A DNA stretch of 64,000 nucleotides from Candidatus Saccharimonadota bacterium (GCA_009992235.1 JAACVZ010000002.1:62001-126000); one strand, 5' to 3'; counted from the stretch's first letter, positions 1-9,424 are shown. Notes: generated from the sequence alone by a model not told the origin. A program made the numbers and translations.

Positions 1-366
1 CGCAGCCTGAGCGTCGATATCGGCACGAGTGTACGGTTTTCCCTGTTCCTTCAGGCGCTCTTCGGCCAAAACGCTCGTAAGTGATTCATCCTGGTAGACA
101 ATTGTAGGGACAATATCTTCAAGTTGCTTAGCAAACTGCTCAACGTACCGTGTTTGGGCTGTGGCCTCACCGGACTGGTTCCTCGGATACCCGACTACCA
201 ACGTGTCTGCCTGCTCTTCCTCGACAATACGTGCGATTGCCTCTATTTCGCTTCCATCAACCATAATCGTCTCAAAAGGTATGGCGATACGAACCCCTAG
301 GTCAGCCACCGAAACACCAATTCGCTTCTCACCAACGTCGAGGCTAACTAAACTTCGTCTATTCAT
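1..366 (-). CDS. ruvX: Holliday junction resolvase-like protein YqgF/RuvX (3' end outside window)
   Basis: Reading leftward from the ATG at 364-366 gives a protein starting MNRRSLVSLDVGEKRIGVS, followed by a stretch with DTLVVGYPRNQSGEAT and IVYQDESLTSVLAE. The early DxGxxRIGVA-like motif, the LVVGxP motif and the late DE-xxTS motif are those of the YqgF/RuvX RNase H-fold family, which in E. coli acts in 16S rRNA 5' maturation and was first proposed to resolve Holliday junctions. The start overlaps the stop of the upstream gene by 8 bases, so the two are probably translated together. The gene runs off the left edge of the window; about 121 codons are visible, close to the usual family length, so only a short tail is missing. 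Confidence 0.9.
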   Translation of the reverse strand, partial: MNRRSLVSLDVGEKRIGVSVADLGVRIAIPFETIMVDGSEIEAIARIVEEEQADTLVVGYPRNQSGEATAQTRYVEQFAKQLEDIVPTIVYQDESLTSVLAEERLKEQGKPYTRADIDAQAA

Positions 367-2023
367 CTTCAACTTCGAATATAACCTTTATCTTGTCTGG
401 GTCGTTTGGCACCGTTCGCACCCAGAAATATGAAAATTGAACGTCAACGTCTCGAACGCCATCAACTGCCTGAAGCGATGATTGTACTTCACCGTAAATT
501 TTGCCCTTCGCCTGCTCTTTTACAGCCTCCTCAACGATTTCAGGTCCAACTCGTCCAACAGACGCAACCGTAACAGTCAGCTCTTCGCCCTCTTTACGGA
601 AGTTACTTAATACGACATCATCAGCACCGGTGCTATACACTTTCCTGGTATCGTCTTCAAACTGATCTTCAAGATAAGTTCGTACATAGGTCTCAAGGTC
701 AGCTCGCGGGATAGCATAGACGCTGTACGTCGTCGGAACAGCTAGGACGGCCTTTGTACCCTCTGTGATAGCCTCGCCATCCGCCGGACTCGACACTGGT
801 TTGCCTCGTACTGCTTCAAAGCTACCGTCAATTACCTTCTCGCCACCGGTGAACTGAGCGATTAACGCGGCTTTAGCTTCGTCAGTCGACTGACCGATAA
901 CTTGTCCACGAGCTCGTTCAATATCTTCAGCTGTTACAACTCGTGCGATTTTCGTAGTTCCACCCGAGGTTGGTCCGCCAAAGGTGCCCTTAGTTCCATC
1001 GGGACCAGTAGCTTCGCCCTCAACACCGTTATATTCGGTTCCGCCATTCTCAGCCTCCACCGTTACTTCGGCTGTTTGCGCACAATAAGTTGGGAAACAG
1101 GGGACACTCGCTGGAATCGTCACAGCCGATTGCGTAATGAATCCGAGGCCATCAGCCGTAAAGCGCGTTCCGGCTGGAACGGTATAATCTGACTGAGAAA
1201 GCCGCCGTATTTCAAGTGTGCCAGTCGCTTTATCGCCAACATTCTTTTGCCCGGTTCCTTCAAACTCAACCTTTACGTCACTCTTTTGTTGCTGCAGTAT
1301 GGATCGAATAATTCCCTCTTCGTAGTTCGTTGCTTCAGTGCCACCAAGTCTTACAGAGGTGCTCACTGGAGCCGGATTGGTGCCTGCCGTCACTATAACT
1401 GTTGCCGCTGGAGCGAATATAAACATCCACACCAGAAGCACAACTAGCGCGATGCCGCCACCGACACCAAGGAAAAGCTTCTTTCGAAACGAGTCAAAGT
1501 TTGGAATTTTTGATAATTTCTTCTTCGCCGACTTCGCATTGCTTTGATTACTGTTTTTGATAGAAACAGGAGATGACGATGCGTCATCTGAGTCGTCAAT
1601 GTTAATATCTACAGCTTCAATGGCCTCGCTACGTGGGCCTGGGTCTTTAGTACCATCGCTTACCTTCACCGATTCGGCGTGATCGCCAACCGGCAGACTC
1701 GAACCATCAATGATGTCATCACCCTCATCAACAGCCAGGGCGGGTATCTCAGCAAGCTCTGGTTTGCTTTGGAGGTTTTTTGCGACCGGAATTTTAGCAC
1801 TGGCAGCAAGCGCAATAAGCGCTGGGCTGTGCGTTACAAGCACGAGATGTTTCTTCTCGTTCTTCGCCATACGCTCAATCAGGCGCAAGTTCACAGCACT
1901 TTGAAGTGCCCCGGCACGCTTTGGTGGCACGAGGGCGACGACTTTCTCTTTTGCTTGTTTCATTTTGCCAATGATAGCCGTTACGTCATCATCGACATCA
2001 ATGTAAATAACGTCTTTTTTCAT
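359..2023 (-). CDS. Membrane protein with baseplate-J-like extracellular region
   Basis: This 554-residue protein begins with about 90 residues of a soluble alpha/beta-looking domain (KKDVIYIDVDDDVTAIIGKM, then LVLVTHSPALIALAASAKIP), followed by a charged, Ser/Asp-rich linker, a single strong membrane segment near residues 184-206, and a long region outside. The outer part has features of the baseplate J/gp47 fold as annotated in many CPR genomes (VGDKATGTLEIRR, VPAGTRFTADGLGFIT, then a repeated-strand C-terminus). That assignment is from memory of family patterns and is moderate. It lies 1 base after the ftsA-like gene and overlaps ruvX, so the three form one transcription unit. The function is not known; a cell-surface or division-linked role is only inference from location. 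Confidence 0.6.
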   Translation of the reverse strand: MKKDVIYIDVDDDVTAIIGKMKQAKEKVVALVPPKRAGALQSAVNLRLIERMAKNEKKHLVLVTHSPALIALAASAKIPVAKNLQSKPELAEIPALAVDEGDDIIDGSSLPVGDHAESVKVSDGTKDPGPRSEAIEAVDINIDDSDDASSSPVSIKNSNQSNAKSAKKKLSKIPNFDSFRKKLFLGVGGGIALVVLLVWMFIFAPAATVIVTAGTNPAPVSTSVRLGGTEATNYEEGIIRSILQQQKSDVKVEFEGTGQKNVGDKATGTLEIRRLSQSDYTVPAGTRFTADGLGFITQSAVTIPASVPCFPTYCAQTAEVTVEAENGGTEYNGVEGEATGPDGTKGTFGGPTSGGTTKIARVVTAEDIERARGQVIGQSTDEAKAALIAQFTGGEKVIDGSFEAVRGKPVSSPADGEAITEGTKAVLAVPTTYSVYAIPRADLETYVRTYLEDQFEDDTRKVYSTGADDVVLSNFRKEGEELTVTVASVGRVGPEIVEEAVKEQAKGKIYGEVQSSLQAVDGVRDVDVQFSYFWVRTVPNDPDKIKVIFEVEDE

Positions 2024-2024
2024 A

Positions 2025-3284
2025 TTAGATTCTCAGGAGTCGATTAAATTTTTCCTTGATCGACGCTCCCTCACCACTCCCTATTAGTGTATCATATCCG
2101 ACCCGTAGAAGACCCATGGCGGTAATGAAGGTATGGTCGTTTACTGTCCCTGTTGTGTCGACAACGCCAAGCACCTCAGACGGGTTAATGTGCTGAACTA
2201 TTGGCTTCTTCGTGAACGCCAAATCCTTGCGCCATTCCGAGCTCGAAAGCGCTTCAACAAGCTTATCAAGACTCGAGCCACCGCCACAAAGCAATATTTT
2301 ATGAGGAAGATGGTCGACCGAGTCAAACTCGCCCAGCGCCAGCTCAACGCCCGCCAGCCATACCTCAAGGGTTTTATCAACCGCATCGTCGAGTTCTTTC
2401 TTAATAGTTGGTTTAATTTTATCGTGATTAATATTCACCTTTAGCTTTTCGGCGTCATTGTATGAAAGGTTAAGCTCACTGGCGATAGTCTGGGTAAAGC
2501 TTCGTCCACCAATACCAAACATCTTGGTTCCCTCAACGCCACCATCGTTAACTACGGCAATATCGGTCGTTCCACCGCCGACATCAGCTAAAATTGCGGT
2601 AAAGTTGCTGTTTCCATCACTTCCAAGCACGCTACGGCTAACGGCAAACGGTTCAGCGGCGACAGCAAGCAGCTCAAGTGATAGCTCATCGGCAACCCGC
2701 TCCAAGGCACCAATATGCACCATCGGCGCAAAAGCCGTATATATTTGCACTGCAACGTCTCGGCCCTGGAATCCTATAGGGTTCGATACTTTGTAGCCAT
2801 CGATATGAATACCAACCAGCGCACTGTTCACCAATTTCACCTCGACGTCTTCATTGCCTGTCTCAAGTCCAATTTGTCGCTGGGCTTTTCGCCCGGCTCG
2901 TTCTTGAACTTTTTCAATAATAAATTCCATTTCAGCATCGTCTAGCGGACGGTCTGGTTGAGGACGACGGTAACGAATAGTGTCGGTTACTCCTTTGACG
3001 AGCTCACCCGCAATGCCAATAACTACTTTTCGCGCCTGAAGACCGGCCTGGTCCTCGGCGTCAGCAAGCGCCTCTTCACAGTTTCGAACAACGCCAGCAA
3101 TATCGGCAATCGCTCCAGAATGCATGTCGCTCACCTCTTGCCTCGATCGCCCCATACCAACGATTTGAAGCTCTTCGCCGTCAAGCTTAGCAATTAGCGC
3201 TTTAACGAATTCGGTTCCAATATCAAGTGCAACGACGTAGTCATCGTTGGATACTTTTTTTCTTTTTAGTTTATCAAAAGCCAT
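2025..3284 (-). CDS. ftsA: FtsA/PilM-family actin-like ATPase
   Basis: The protein of about 419 residues shows the actin-like ATPase pattern: phosphate-1 loop VALDIGTEFVKALIAK near the N-terminus, phosphate-2 loop ADVGGGTTDIAVV in the middle and the adenosine motif LLCGGGSSLDKL. A charged insert after the first subdomain fits the SHS2 (1C) domain of FtsA and PilM. The C-terminus SIKEKFNRLLRI could be an amphipathic membrane hook, which favours FtsA, the protein that ties FtsZ to the membrane. No ftsZ lies nearby, and the window holds pilin genes, so PilM is the alternative. I chose the ATG at 3282-3284 over an ATG four codons upstream, because a TATAAT (minus strand, 3295-3300) overlaps that upstream codon and would place transcription start near the inner one. 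Confidence 0.75.
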   Translation of the reverse strand: MAFDKLKRKKVSNDDYVVALDIGTEFVKALIAKLDGEELQIVGMGRSRQEVSDMHSGAIADIAGVVRNCEEALADAEDQAGLQARKVVIGIAGELVKGVTDTIRYRRPQPDRPLDDAEMEFIIEKVQERAGRKAQRQIGLETGNEDVEVKLVNSALVGIHIDGYKVSNPIGFQGRDVAVQIYTAFAPMVHIGALERVADELSLELLAVAAEPFAVSRSVLGSDGNSNFTAILADVGGGTTDIAVVNDGGVEGTKMFGIGGRSFTQTIASELNLSYNDAEKLKVNINHDKIKPTIKKELDDAVDKTLEVWLAGVELALGEFDSVDHLPHKILLCGGGSSLDKLVEALSSSEWRKDLAFTKKPIVQHINPSEVLGVVDTTGTVNDHTFITAMGLLRVGYDTLIGSGEGASIKEKFNRLLRI

Positions 3285-3332
3285 AACTAGTATCATTATA
3301 TACCAAAAGGTAACGTCTGTAGTGGTGGATTC

Positions 3333-5225
3333 TTAGCGAAGAACTGCTTTTATGCGTCGAATGCCGGCACTCGAGGCCTCTTGTTTGGCAATAGCGAAAG
3401 TCTTACCCCCCTCAGCCAGTTGCCCAGTATGATCAACGTGTGGGCCTCCACAAATTTCAAGGCTCGCAATGTTGTCACCCTCGCCCATTTGGTAAACCTT
3501 CACCGTATCGCCGTATCGTTCACCGAACGGTCCAATAGCACCCATAGCCAGCGCTTCATCGGTTGGATATTCTTTAAATGTTACCGGTAGGTCGTCTTTA
3601 ATCCATCCGTTAACAAGATTCTCGGCTCGATCGACTTCCTCGGGTGTTAGTTTTCGGTCTAAATTATAATCAAATCGCAAGCGCTCTTCAGTAATGTTGC
3701 TTCCGTGCTGACGAAGTTCAGGCCCGATAATTTCTCGAAGTGCCGACTGTAGCAGGTGAGTGGCGGTGTGATACTTCTTGTGCTGTAATGTATCTCCACC
3801 AAGTCCGCCCTTGAATGCGCCTTTTGCAGCCGTTTGTGATCGGGTGCGTTGTTCGGCCATTTTGGCATCAAAAGCCGCGCGCCAGTCTTTAGGAAGTTCA
3901 ACATTTCGCTTGAAGGCCTCTTCAACCGAAAGTTCAACCGGAAACCCGTAGGTATCGTAAAGCTTGAAAAGAATCGATCCAACATCACCGTTACTGCCTG
4001 GGTCGGAAAATAGCTTATCAAATTCGTGAATTCCTTTTCTAAGCGTCTGTCGAAAAGCCTTTTCCTCTTTCACTAGCACCGCAATAACCTCTTCTCGAGC
4101 CGTGGACACCTCAGGGTAATCGTCGGCATAAAGGTCTGCGATAACTGGCACGACCGTTTCCAGGAAGTTCTGTTCAATACCAAGCTCAAAAGCGAACCGG
4201 ACCGCTCGACGGATAAGACGTCGCATGACGTAGCCCTGCTCTTTGTTCGACGGCGTTACGCCATCGACGGCCAGGAAAGTTGCAGCCCGCAGGTGATCAA
4301 CAATGACTCGCATACTTGTCGTATGACTGTCGTAAGACTTCCCGCTTTGCTTTTCAAGTGCCTCAATAATTGGCCATATTAGACTAATTTTAAAGACGTC
4401 AGGACTATTCAAAGAAGCCGCTGCAATTCTTTCGAGTCCTCCTCCAAAATCAACATTTTGGCGTGGAAGTTTCTCAAAACCAGTCTCGCGGCGCACGTAT
4501 TCCATGAATACCGAGTTTCCAATTTCCATAAATCGGCCACATTCACAATTTGGATGACACAGCTCGCCGTAGCTCGGGTCGTGTTCAATAAAATCAAACT
4601 CATAAAATACTTCGCTATCTGGACCACCTGGCTCACCTACTGGCATATCACCAATTTTTCCGCCGCGGCACCACCAGTTTTTGCTGGCGTCGTAGTAAAA
4701 GATTCGGGCACCTTCTGGCATACCGACAGCATAGCCATTTTCTTCGCTACCAACCTCTACTTCACCGGCTTCAATTCCCTTCTGTGCGTAGAGTTCTTTC
4801 CAGAGCCTTGCTGACTCTTCGTCTTTTGGTATACCGTGCGTTTCATCGCCCTGAAAACAGGTGACGTAGATTTTTTGAGGATCGAGTCCGACCTCATCAA
4901 TTAAGAACTCCCAGAACCAAGGCAACTGTTCTGCCTTGAAATAATCACCAAGACTCCAGTTTCCCAGCATCTCGAAGAAGGTCGTATGACGATTGTCTCC
5001 GACCTCATCGATATCTTGTGCTCGAAGACACGTCTGACTATCGGTAAGACGATTTCCGCCAGGATGAATTTCACCAAGCAGATAGGGGAGGAGTGGCTGC
5101 ATGCCACTTCCGGTGAATAGTGTCGTTGGATCGTTTAATGGAACAAGGGGAGCGCGAGTAATGGCCGTGTGGCCACGTTTGGTGAAGAACTCGATATACG
5201 AGTTACGAATTTCTTGAGCATTCAT
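3333..5225 (-). CDS. alaS: Alanyl-tRNA synthetase, lacking the C-Ala domain
   Basis: Class II aminoacyl-tRNA synthetase charging tRNA-Ala. The N-terminus (SYIEFFTKRGHTAI, then LFTGSGMQPLLPYLLG and HTTFFEMLGNWSLGDYFK) is the AlaS catalytic core with class II motifs. The editing domain is present: HTATH near residues 484-488 and CGGPH near 592-596 form the zinc site that clears Ser/Gly-tRNA-Ala. The protein stops about 35 residues after that cysteine, at 630 residues, while typical bacterial AlaS is about 870; the C-terminal oligomerisation/tRNA-elbow domain (C-Ala) is therefore missing. The stop is clean and no continuation is visible downstream. A TATACT (minus strand, 5233-5238) ends 7 bases before the ATG, suggesting a leaderless transcript. 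Confidence 0.95.
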   Translation of the reverse strand: MNAQEIRNSYIEFFTKRGHTAITRAPLVPLNDPTTLFTGSGMQPLLPYLLGEIHPGGNRLTDSQTCLRAQDIDEVGDNRHTTFFEMLGNWSLGDYFKAEQLPWFWEFLIDEVGLDPQKIYVTCFQGDETHGIPKDEESARLWKELYAQKGIEAGEVEVGSEENGYAVGMPEGARIFYYDASKNWWCRGGKIGDMPVGEPGGPDSEVFYEFDFIEHDPSYGELCHPNCECGRFMEIGNSVFMEYVRRETGFEKLPRQNVDFGGGLERIAAASLNSPDVFKISLIWPIIEALEKQSGKSYDSHTTSMRVIVDHLRAATFLAVDGVTPSNKEQGYVMRRLIRRAVRFAFELGIEQNFLETVVPVIADLYADDYPEVSTAREEVIAVLVKEEKAFRQTLRKGIHEFDKLFSDPGSNGDVGSILFKLYDTYGFPVELSVEEAFKRNVELPKDWRAAFDAKMAEQRTRSQTAAKGAFKGGLGGDTLQHKKYHTATHLLQSALREIIGPELRQHGSNITEERLRFDYNLDRKLTPEEVDRAENLVNGWIKDDLPVTFKEYPTDEALAMGAIGPFGERYGDTVKVYQMGEGDNIASLEICGGPHVDHTGQLAEGGKTFAIAKQEASSAGIRRIKAVLR

Positions 5226-5258
5226 CTCTGTCAGTATACCAATAAATTAACGAGTGAG

Positions 5259-6299
5259 CTACAGAACAATCGCTCCGCCCTTACATTCTTGATCATCATA
5301 AAAGACAACTGACTGCCCTGGACTCACTGCCCTTTCTGGTTCATCAAGCATAACTCGCAGATTATCGCCTTCGCTGTGAACCTTCGCACCGACAAGTGCA
5401 CCTCTGTGCCGTAGCCGCACCTGAACCCGCGAGCCACTTGGCAAGGAGCCTCCAATCCAATGGACGCTCGTTGCTTGCAACTCACGGCGCCACAATGCCT
5501 CATCATTCAGGTTCTTCGTGACGAACACCTCCTGGGTGTCCATATCTTTTCCAACAACATAATAGGGAAGTCCTCCCCCAATATCGAGGCCATGGCGCTG
5601 CCCAATAGTGTAAAAGATCGCTCCGTCGTGACGACCAAGTACCTCGCGTGTTTTTATATCAACAATATTTCCGGACGTTCGCTCAACGTACTGACTCAAG
5701 AACTCTCGAATACCGACCTGTCCAACGAAACAAATGCCCTGGCTGTCCTTCTTTTTTGCGGTGTACAAGCCTCGCTCTTCAGCCATTTCACGCACCCTCG
5801 ACTTCTCCAGCTCCCCTAGCGGAAACAATGTTTTGTCCAGAGCCTCTTTTGTTACTCGATACAAAAAGTATGTCTGATCTTTCACCCCGTCAGTAGCTTG
5901 CAGCAACTTCCCATTTTCCGTTTTAGCATAATGGCCAGTTGCGATAAACTCTGCGCCGTCTTCACGGGCTGTCTCGAGGAAAAGCTTAAATTTAACCTCT
6001 TGGTTACACATGATATCTGGGTTTGGTGTACGGCCGGCTCGATATTCATTAATCATATAATCAACGACTTTTTGGCGGTATTCTTTCTCAAAATCGAACA
6101 CCTTAAAATCAATGCCCAGCTGTACGGCAACTCGCTTGGCATCTGCTAAATCGTCGGCCCATGGACAGCGCATACCGGGAAGGTCTTGAGTCCAGTTTTT
6201 CATATACACTCCCGTCACTTCATGCCCTTGCTCGACAAGCAGCGCTGCCGTTAATGACGAGTCAACTCCACCGCTCATACCAACATAAACTCGACTCAC
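5259..6299 (-). CDS. mnmA: tRNA 2-thiouridylase MnmA
   Basis: Installs the 2-thio group on the wobble uridine of tRNA-Lys, -Glu and -Gln. The PP-loop motif GMSGGVDSS lies at residues 7-15; the catalytic cysteines are visible at about 98 (NPDIMCNQ) and 190 (SQGICFVG). Length 346 is normal. The start is a GTG whose bases overlap the TGA stop of the upstream gene. Third gene of an apparent operon with a cysteine desulfurase, which supplies the persulfide sulfur MnmA uses; no IscU or Tus relay genes lie nearby, so direct transfer is likely. Two tRNAs in this window (Glu-UUC and Lys-UUU) are its expected substrates. Confidence 0.95.
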   Translation of the reverse strand: MSRVYVGMSGGVDSSLTAALLVEQGHEVTGVYMKNWTQDLPGMRCPWADDLADAKRVAVQLGIDFKVFDFEKEYRQKVVDYMINEYRAGRTPNPDIMCNQEVKFKLFLETAREDGAEFIATGHYAKTENGKLLQATDGVKDQTYFLYRVTKEALDKTLFPLGELEKSRVREMAEERGLYTAKKKDSQGICFVGQVGIREFLSQYVERTSGNIVDIKTREVLGRHDGAIFYTIGQRHGLDIGGGLPYYVVGKDMDTQEVFVTKNLNDEALWRRELQATSVHWIGGSLPSGSRVQVRLRHRGALVGAKVHSEGDNLRVMLDEPERAVSPGQSVVFYDDQECKGGAIVL

Positions 6300-6895
6300 G
6301 ATGACGCTCCAAGATAAAACGCGATTATCTTCGCCGCTTCACCACCGGCAAGCCACCAGCCGCGTGGAGTCATCCACCACCACCAGCCCCAGTCGTTATC
6401 TTGAGTAAGTGGATAATTACGAATCTCTATAGTTTCTGCCCTTTGTGCGAACTCTAAGCTAGCTCGGCGCTGATGATAGCCCGATGTAACCAAAATTACG
6501 TCCTCGAATCCGTTCTGTGTAAATAAAGAGGTCGATTTTTCAGCATTTTGTCGAGTTGTTTCGGCCTCTTCATCGATAATAATGGCACTTGTTGGAACTC
6601 CGTGCTCCTGGGCGATCGTCTTCATAACGGCTGCATTGCTTGGACCCGATTTGTCCTGTGCTGCACCAGAAAAAACCAATACGTCAGCCCAGCCGTTTTC
6701 ATATAGCGCTATTCCGGCCTCTGTTCTAGCTGCCGTATCTCCCCCACTAATTACCACAATAGCGTCTGCTTTGTCACATTCGCTTGAGGCAAGAGGTGTT
6801 TCGCTACACCCCAAGAAACTGTTTGGCTGCAGATACATCGTCAAGAAGATGATTAGACCAATAATAGTGACGCCTAAACCAATCAACCAACGCAC
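6296..6895 (-). CDS. YdcF/DUF218-family membrane-anchored protein
   Basis: The 199-residue protein has one N-terminal membrane segment (about residues 4-20) and then the DUF218 domain: ADAIVVISGGDTAARTEAGIALY, DVLVFSGAA, IIIDEEAETTRQNAEKS and DVILVTSGYHQRRASLEF. This is the pattern of the SanA/ElyC/YdcF group, whose members act in envelope or cell-wall metabolism; the exact substrate is unknown. A Trp-rich C-terminus (WGWWWWMTPRGWW) is unusual for the family. The start is GTG, sharing one base with the stop of the cysteine desulfurase upstream, and the stop overlaps mnmA, so translation of the three genes is coupled. Its link with sulfur transfer is positional only. Confidence 0.8.
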   Translation of the reverse strand: MRWLIGLGVTIIGLIIFLTMYLQPNSFLGCSETPLASSECDKADAIVVISGGDTAARTEAGIALYENGWADVLVFSGAAQDKSGPSNAAVMKTIAQEHGVPTSAIIIDEEAETTRQNAEKSTSLFTQNGFEDVILVTSGYHQRRASLEFAQRAETIEIRNYPLTQDNDWGWWWWMTPRGWWLAGGEAAKIIAFYLGASS

Positions 6896-8052
6896 TACAA
6901 CACCCCTGTTCTAGAATACTCACGCCGCACCGCCTCGATAATAAGCTCTACAGCCTTACGACAGGTAGTTTCGTCAGACAGGTGCCCCAGCGTAATACGC
7001 AGGCTACCATCGGCAACCGATGGCTCCAGACCAATAGCCTCCAAAACGTGCGAACGTGTGCCCTTATTCGCTGCGCAGGCACTTCCGGTTGCCACCAAGA
7101 CGCCACTACTCTCAAGTATAAACAGTACTCGCTCGGCATCTACAGATGGGAATGAAATATGAAGATAGCTTGCAAGTCTATGCTTTGGGTGTCCAGAAAC
7201 GACTGCCTCGGGGAAGGCTTCAAGCAGCTTCACCTGCATGTCGTCACGAAGTTTTCGTAGTCTTTCGGCCTCATGCACGCGGTGTTCAGCGGCTAGCTCG
7301 ATTGCTTTTGCAAATCCTATAACACCGGCGACATTTTCTGTGCCACTACGAAGTCCCCGTTCTTGACCGCCACCATTTATTTGTGGCTGAAGCGAAACAC
7401 TATGCGCCGCCCATAGCAATCCGACCTGTTTTGGTCCATATATTTTCGCAGCGTTTAGAGTCATAAGGTCAACACCCAGACGCGAGACATGAACATCGAG
7501 TTGCCCAACACCTTGTGAGGCGTCGGTATGGAGATAAATTGGCACATCGCTACCCTGCTGGAGTCGTTTTTCACGCTCGGTCTTAACAACCTCGGCAATT
7601 GCTCGAAGTGGCTGGACCGTCCCGATTTCGTTGTTAGCCAAAGCTACACTAACCAACTCGGTATCGTCACGAATAGCTCGACGCACTACTTCTGGGTCAA
7701 CCATTCCTTTGCCGTCAACCTCGACAACGGTGTGCTCGTGACGCTTTGCAGCCTCAAGCACCGCATGGTGTTCAATGGAGGTCACCACCACATGGCCCGA
7801 AATACTATGGAAAGCCAGATTTATAGATTCCGTTGCACCAGCCGTCATAACAATATCGTCAGCGCTCGCTCCAAAGGTGCTCGCTATCGTCTGTTTCGCT
7901 CGCTCATACGCCTTTCTTACCTCAATGGCGGGAGCATAGGGAGCTGAAGGGTTATAGAATGCATCAGAAAGAAACGGCTGCATGGCCGCTAGTACTTTTC
8001 GGTCGACAGGAGTTGCCGCCGCATGATCAAGATAAATCACCTCTTTATTCAC
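6895..8052 (-). CDS. Cysteine desulfurase, IscS/NifS-like
   Basis: PLP enzyme that takes sulfur from cysteine and forms an enzyme persulfide. The sequence opens with IYLDHAAATPVDRKVL, carries the PLP lysine at about 203 (NAAKIYGPKQVG) and the sulfur-accepting cysteine at about 326 (GSACAANKG). In most family members the residue just before that lysine is His; here it is Ala, a mild variation. Length 385 is normal. The start is GTG at 8050-8052, supported by a TATACT on the minus strand (8059-8064) ending 6 bases before it, so the operon mRNA is probably leaderless. It heads the operon that includes mnmA, so tRNA thiolation is its likely main job. Confidence 0.92.
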   Translation of the reverse strand: MNKEVIYLDHAAATPVDRKVLAAMQPFLSDAFYNPSAPYAPAIEVRKAYERAKQTIASTFGASADDIVMTAGATESINLAFHSISGHVVVTSIEHHAVLEAAKRHEHTVVEVDGKGMVDPEVVRRAIRDDTELVSVALANNEIGTVQPLRAIAEVVKTEREKRLQQGSDVPIYLHTDASQGVGQLDVHVSRLGVDLMTLNAAKIYGPKQVGLLWAAHSVSLQPQINGGGQERGLRSGTENVAGVIGFAKAIELAAEHRVHEAERLRKLRDDMQVKLLEAFPEAVVSGHPKHRLASYLHISFPSVDAERVLFILESSGVLVATGSACAANKGTRSHVLEAIGLEPSVADGSLRITLGHLSDETTCRKAVELIIEAVRREYSRTGVL

Positions 8053-8098
8053 CTATCTAGTATAGCTTCCTAGCTCGTCACAGCCAAACAATAAAGGC

Positions 8099-8632
8099 TT
8101 AGTTTGAGTAAATGTTTCGAAGAATTTCACGGTGATATAGATCGATTGCATCCAAAAGACGCTCTTGCTCACCTTCCCAGAATGGAGCCTCTCGGCCTCC
8201 GACAAGCTTATATATATCCGTCTCACTAACCTGATAGCGTGAAACGTACTCTTTTTGATCACGCTCTACTTGCATGAGGTACCAGTTACCTTGATGATAC
8301 CAAAAACGTTGCTGTGCAACCAACTCGTGCTTCGGCAGAATGTTCCCAACGATAACACTCTCGTGGTCTATAAGTCGGTCTTCAAGAGATTTTGGAGTGG
8401 TAGTAAACCGCTCAAGAACACGATCCATAATAGTTCCACGTGGAAGATTCGCCTCTGTTGCGCTGGCTCGCATTTGCTCAATTCGTGACTCTAACTGCTT
8501 GTGATAGAGGTACGGGCGGGGCTCTGACTCTTGTTGAACGAGAATAGGCGCTTCAAAGGCCTCATCAATAAGCCGACGGGCGTCGTCGGTTGGTACCTCT
8601 GAGTTGATGGGGAAAGTATATTGGTTGTTCAT
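8099..8632 (-). CDS. Hypothetical protein, 177 aa
   Basis: I do not recognise this family. The product is soluble, acidic and rich in Glu, Arg and Tyr, with no membrane segment or signal peptide. The middle looks helical (LYHKQLESRIEQMRASATEA) and the second half holds HELVAQQRFWYHQGNWYLMQ, a short strand-turn-strand with several aromatic residues. The coding frame is clean over 177 codons and the codon choice matches the neighbours, so it is very likely a real gene. It stands between tatD and the cysteine desulfurase operon on the same strand, with about 45 bases on each side, and no clear promoter or terminator. Confidence 0.65.
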   Translation of the reverse strand: MNNQYTFPINSEVPTDDARRLIDEAFEAPILVQQESEPRPYLYHKQLESRIEQMRASATEANLPRGTIMDRVLERFTTTPKSLEDRLIDHESVIVGNILPKHELVAQQRFWYHQGNWYLMQVERDQKEYVSRYQVSETDIYKLVGGREAPFWEGEQERLLDAIDLYHREILRNIYSN

Positions 8633-8676
8633 AAAAAATAGACGTTAATTAACGAATTTTTTGTGGTGATGTTTGT

Positions 8677-9423
8677 TTAAGATAGCGCAAAAAGTGCGCG
8701 GGCGTTTGCAGTCGTGGCAACGGTAATCTCCTCAAGAGATATCCCACGACGCGCTGCGTGGTATTCCGCTACCAGCTTTACATACGCTGGCTCATTTATC
8801 TTACCACGAAAAGGGTGTGGCGTCAAGAAGGGCGCGTCCGTTTCAAGGAGTAAACGACCCAAAGGAATACTATCGTACATAGCCTGCTGTTTTTCATCTT
8901 TCGTAAACGTACTAATGCCGTTAACGCCAATATATAGTCCTTTTTTCAATGCTTTTTCAAGGTTTTCTGGTGAATCGGTGAAGCTATGAAGCACCCCCCT
9001 CACCTCTTCGAATGACTCAAAAATAGGCCAAAAATCGTCAAATGCATCTCGAACATGAAAAGAAACGGGTAAATTACGCTCCTCGGCGACCTTGAGCTGC
9101 GCCCGAAACGCATCCATTTGTGTCTGTCTGTCGCTATGCGTGTAGAAATAATCAAGCCCAATTTCACCAATACCAACAACACCGGGCGTATCGGCTAGAC
9201 CTGCAATTTCTTCATAACCATCCTTGGTGTCGTGCGGATGAACACCAACTACCGCATAGGCATTGTCGTACTCCTTCGCAAACGCAATAGCCCGACGCGA
9301 GCTCTCCTCGCTTGTGCCAATGCAAATGTATTCCGTTACGTCATCGGCAGTAGCTCGCGCAATAACATCGTCAACCGGCAAGGGGTAGTCACTCTCGTGA
9401 ATATGGCAATGAGTGTCTATCAT
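8677..9423 (-). CDS. tatD: TatD-family metal-dependent hydrolase
   Basis: Metal-dependent hydrolase of the TatD deoxyribonuclease family. The start ATG at 9421-9423 gives MIDTHCHIHESDYPLP, the HxH metal motif at the exact N-terminus; further metal ligands lie in GEIGLDYFYT, SFHVRDA, GVLHSFTDS and LLLETDAPFLTP. The frame is open for 48 codons upstream, but those lie inside metG and look non-native, so the inner ATG is preferred. Length is 248 residues, near the family norm of about 260. It follows metG by 1 base. The order rpf-like, ksgA, metG, tatD resembles an actinobacterial cluster (see findings). Confidence 0.92.
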   Translation of the reverse strand: MIDTHCHIHESDYPLPVDDVIARATADDVTEYICIGTSEESSRRAIAFAKEYDNAYAVVGVHPHDTKDGYEEIAGLADTPGVVGIGEIGLDYFYTHSDRQTQMDAFRAQLKVAEERNLPVSFHVRDAFDDFWPIFESFEEVRGVLHSFTDSPENLEKALKKGLYIGVNGISTFTKDEKQQAMYDSIPLGRLLLETDAPFLTPHPFRGKINEPAYVKLVAEYHAARRGISLEEITVATTANARALFALS

Positions 9424-9424
9424 A

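Noticed and set aside
8053-8262. Minus-strand frame of 69 codons after the hypothetical 177-residue gene
   Set aside because: Overlaps that gene almost completely in another frame and would place a start inside it without a ribosome site.
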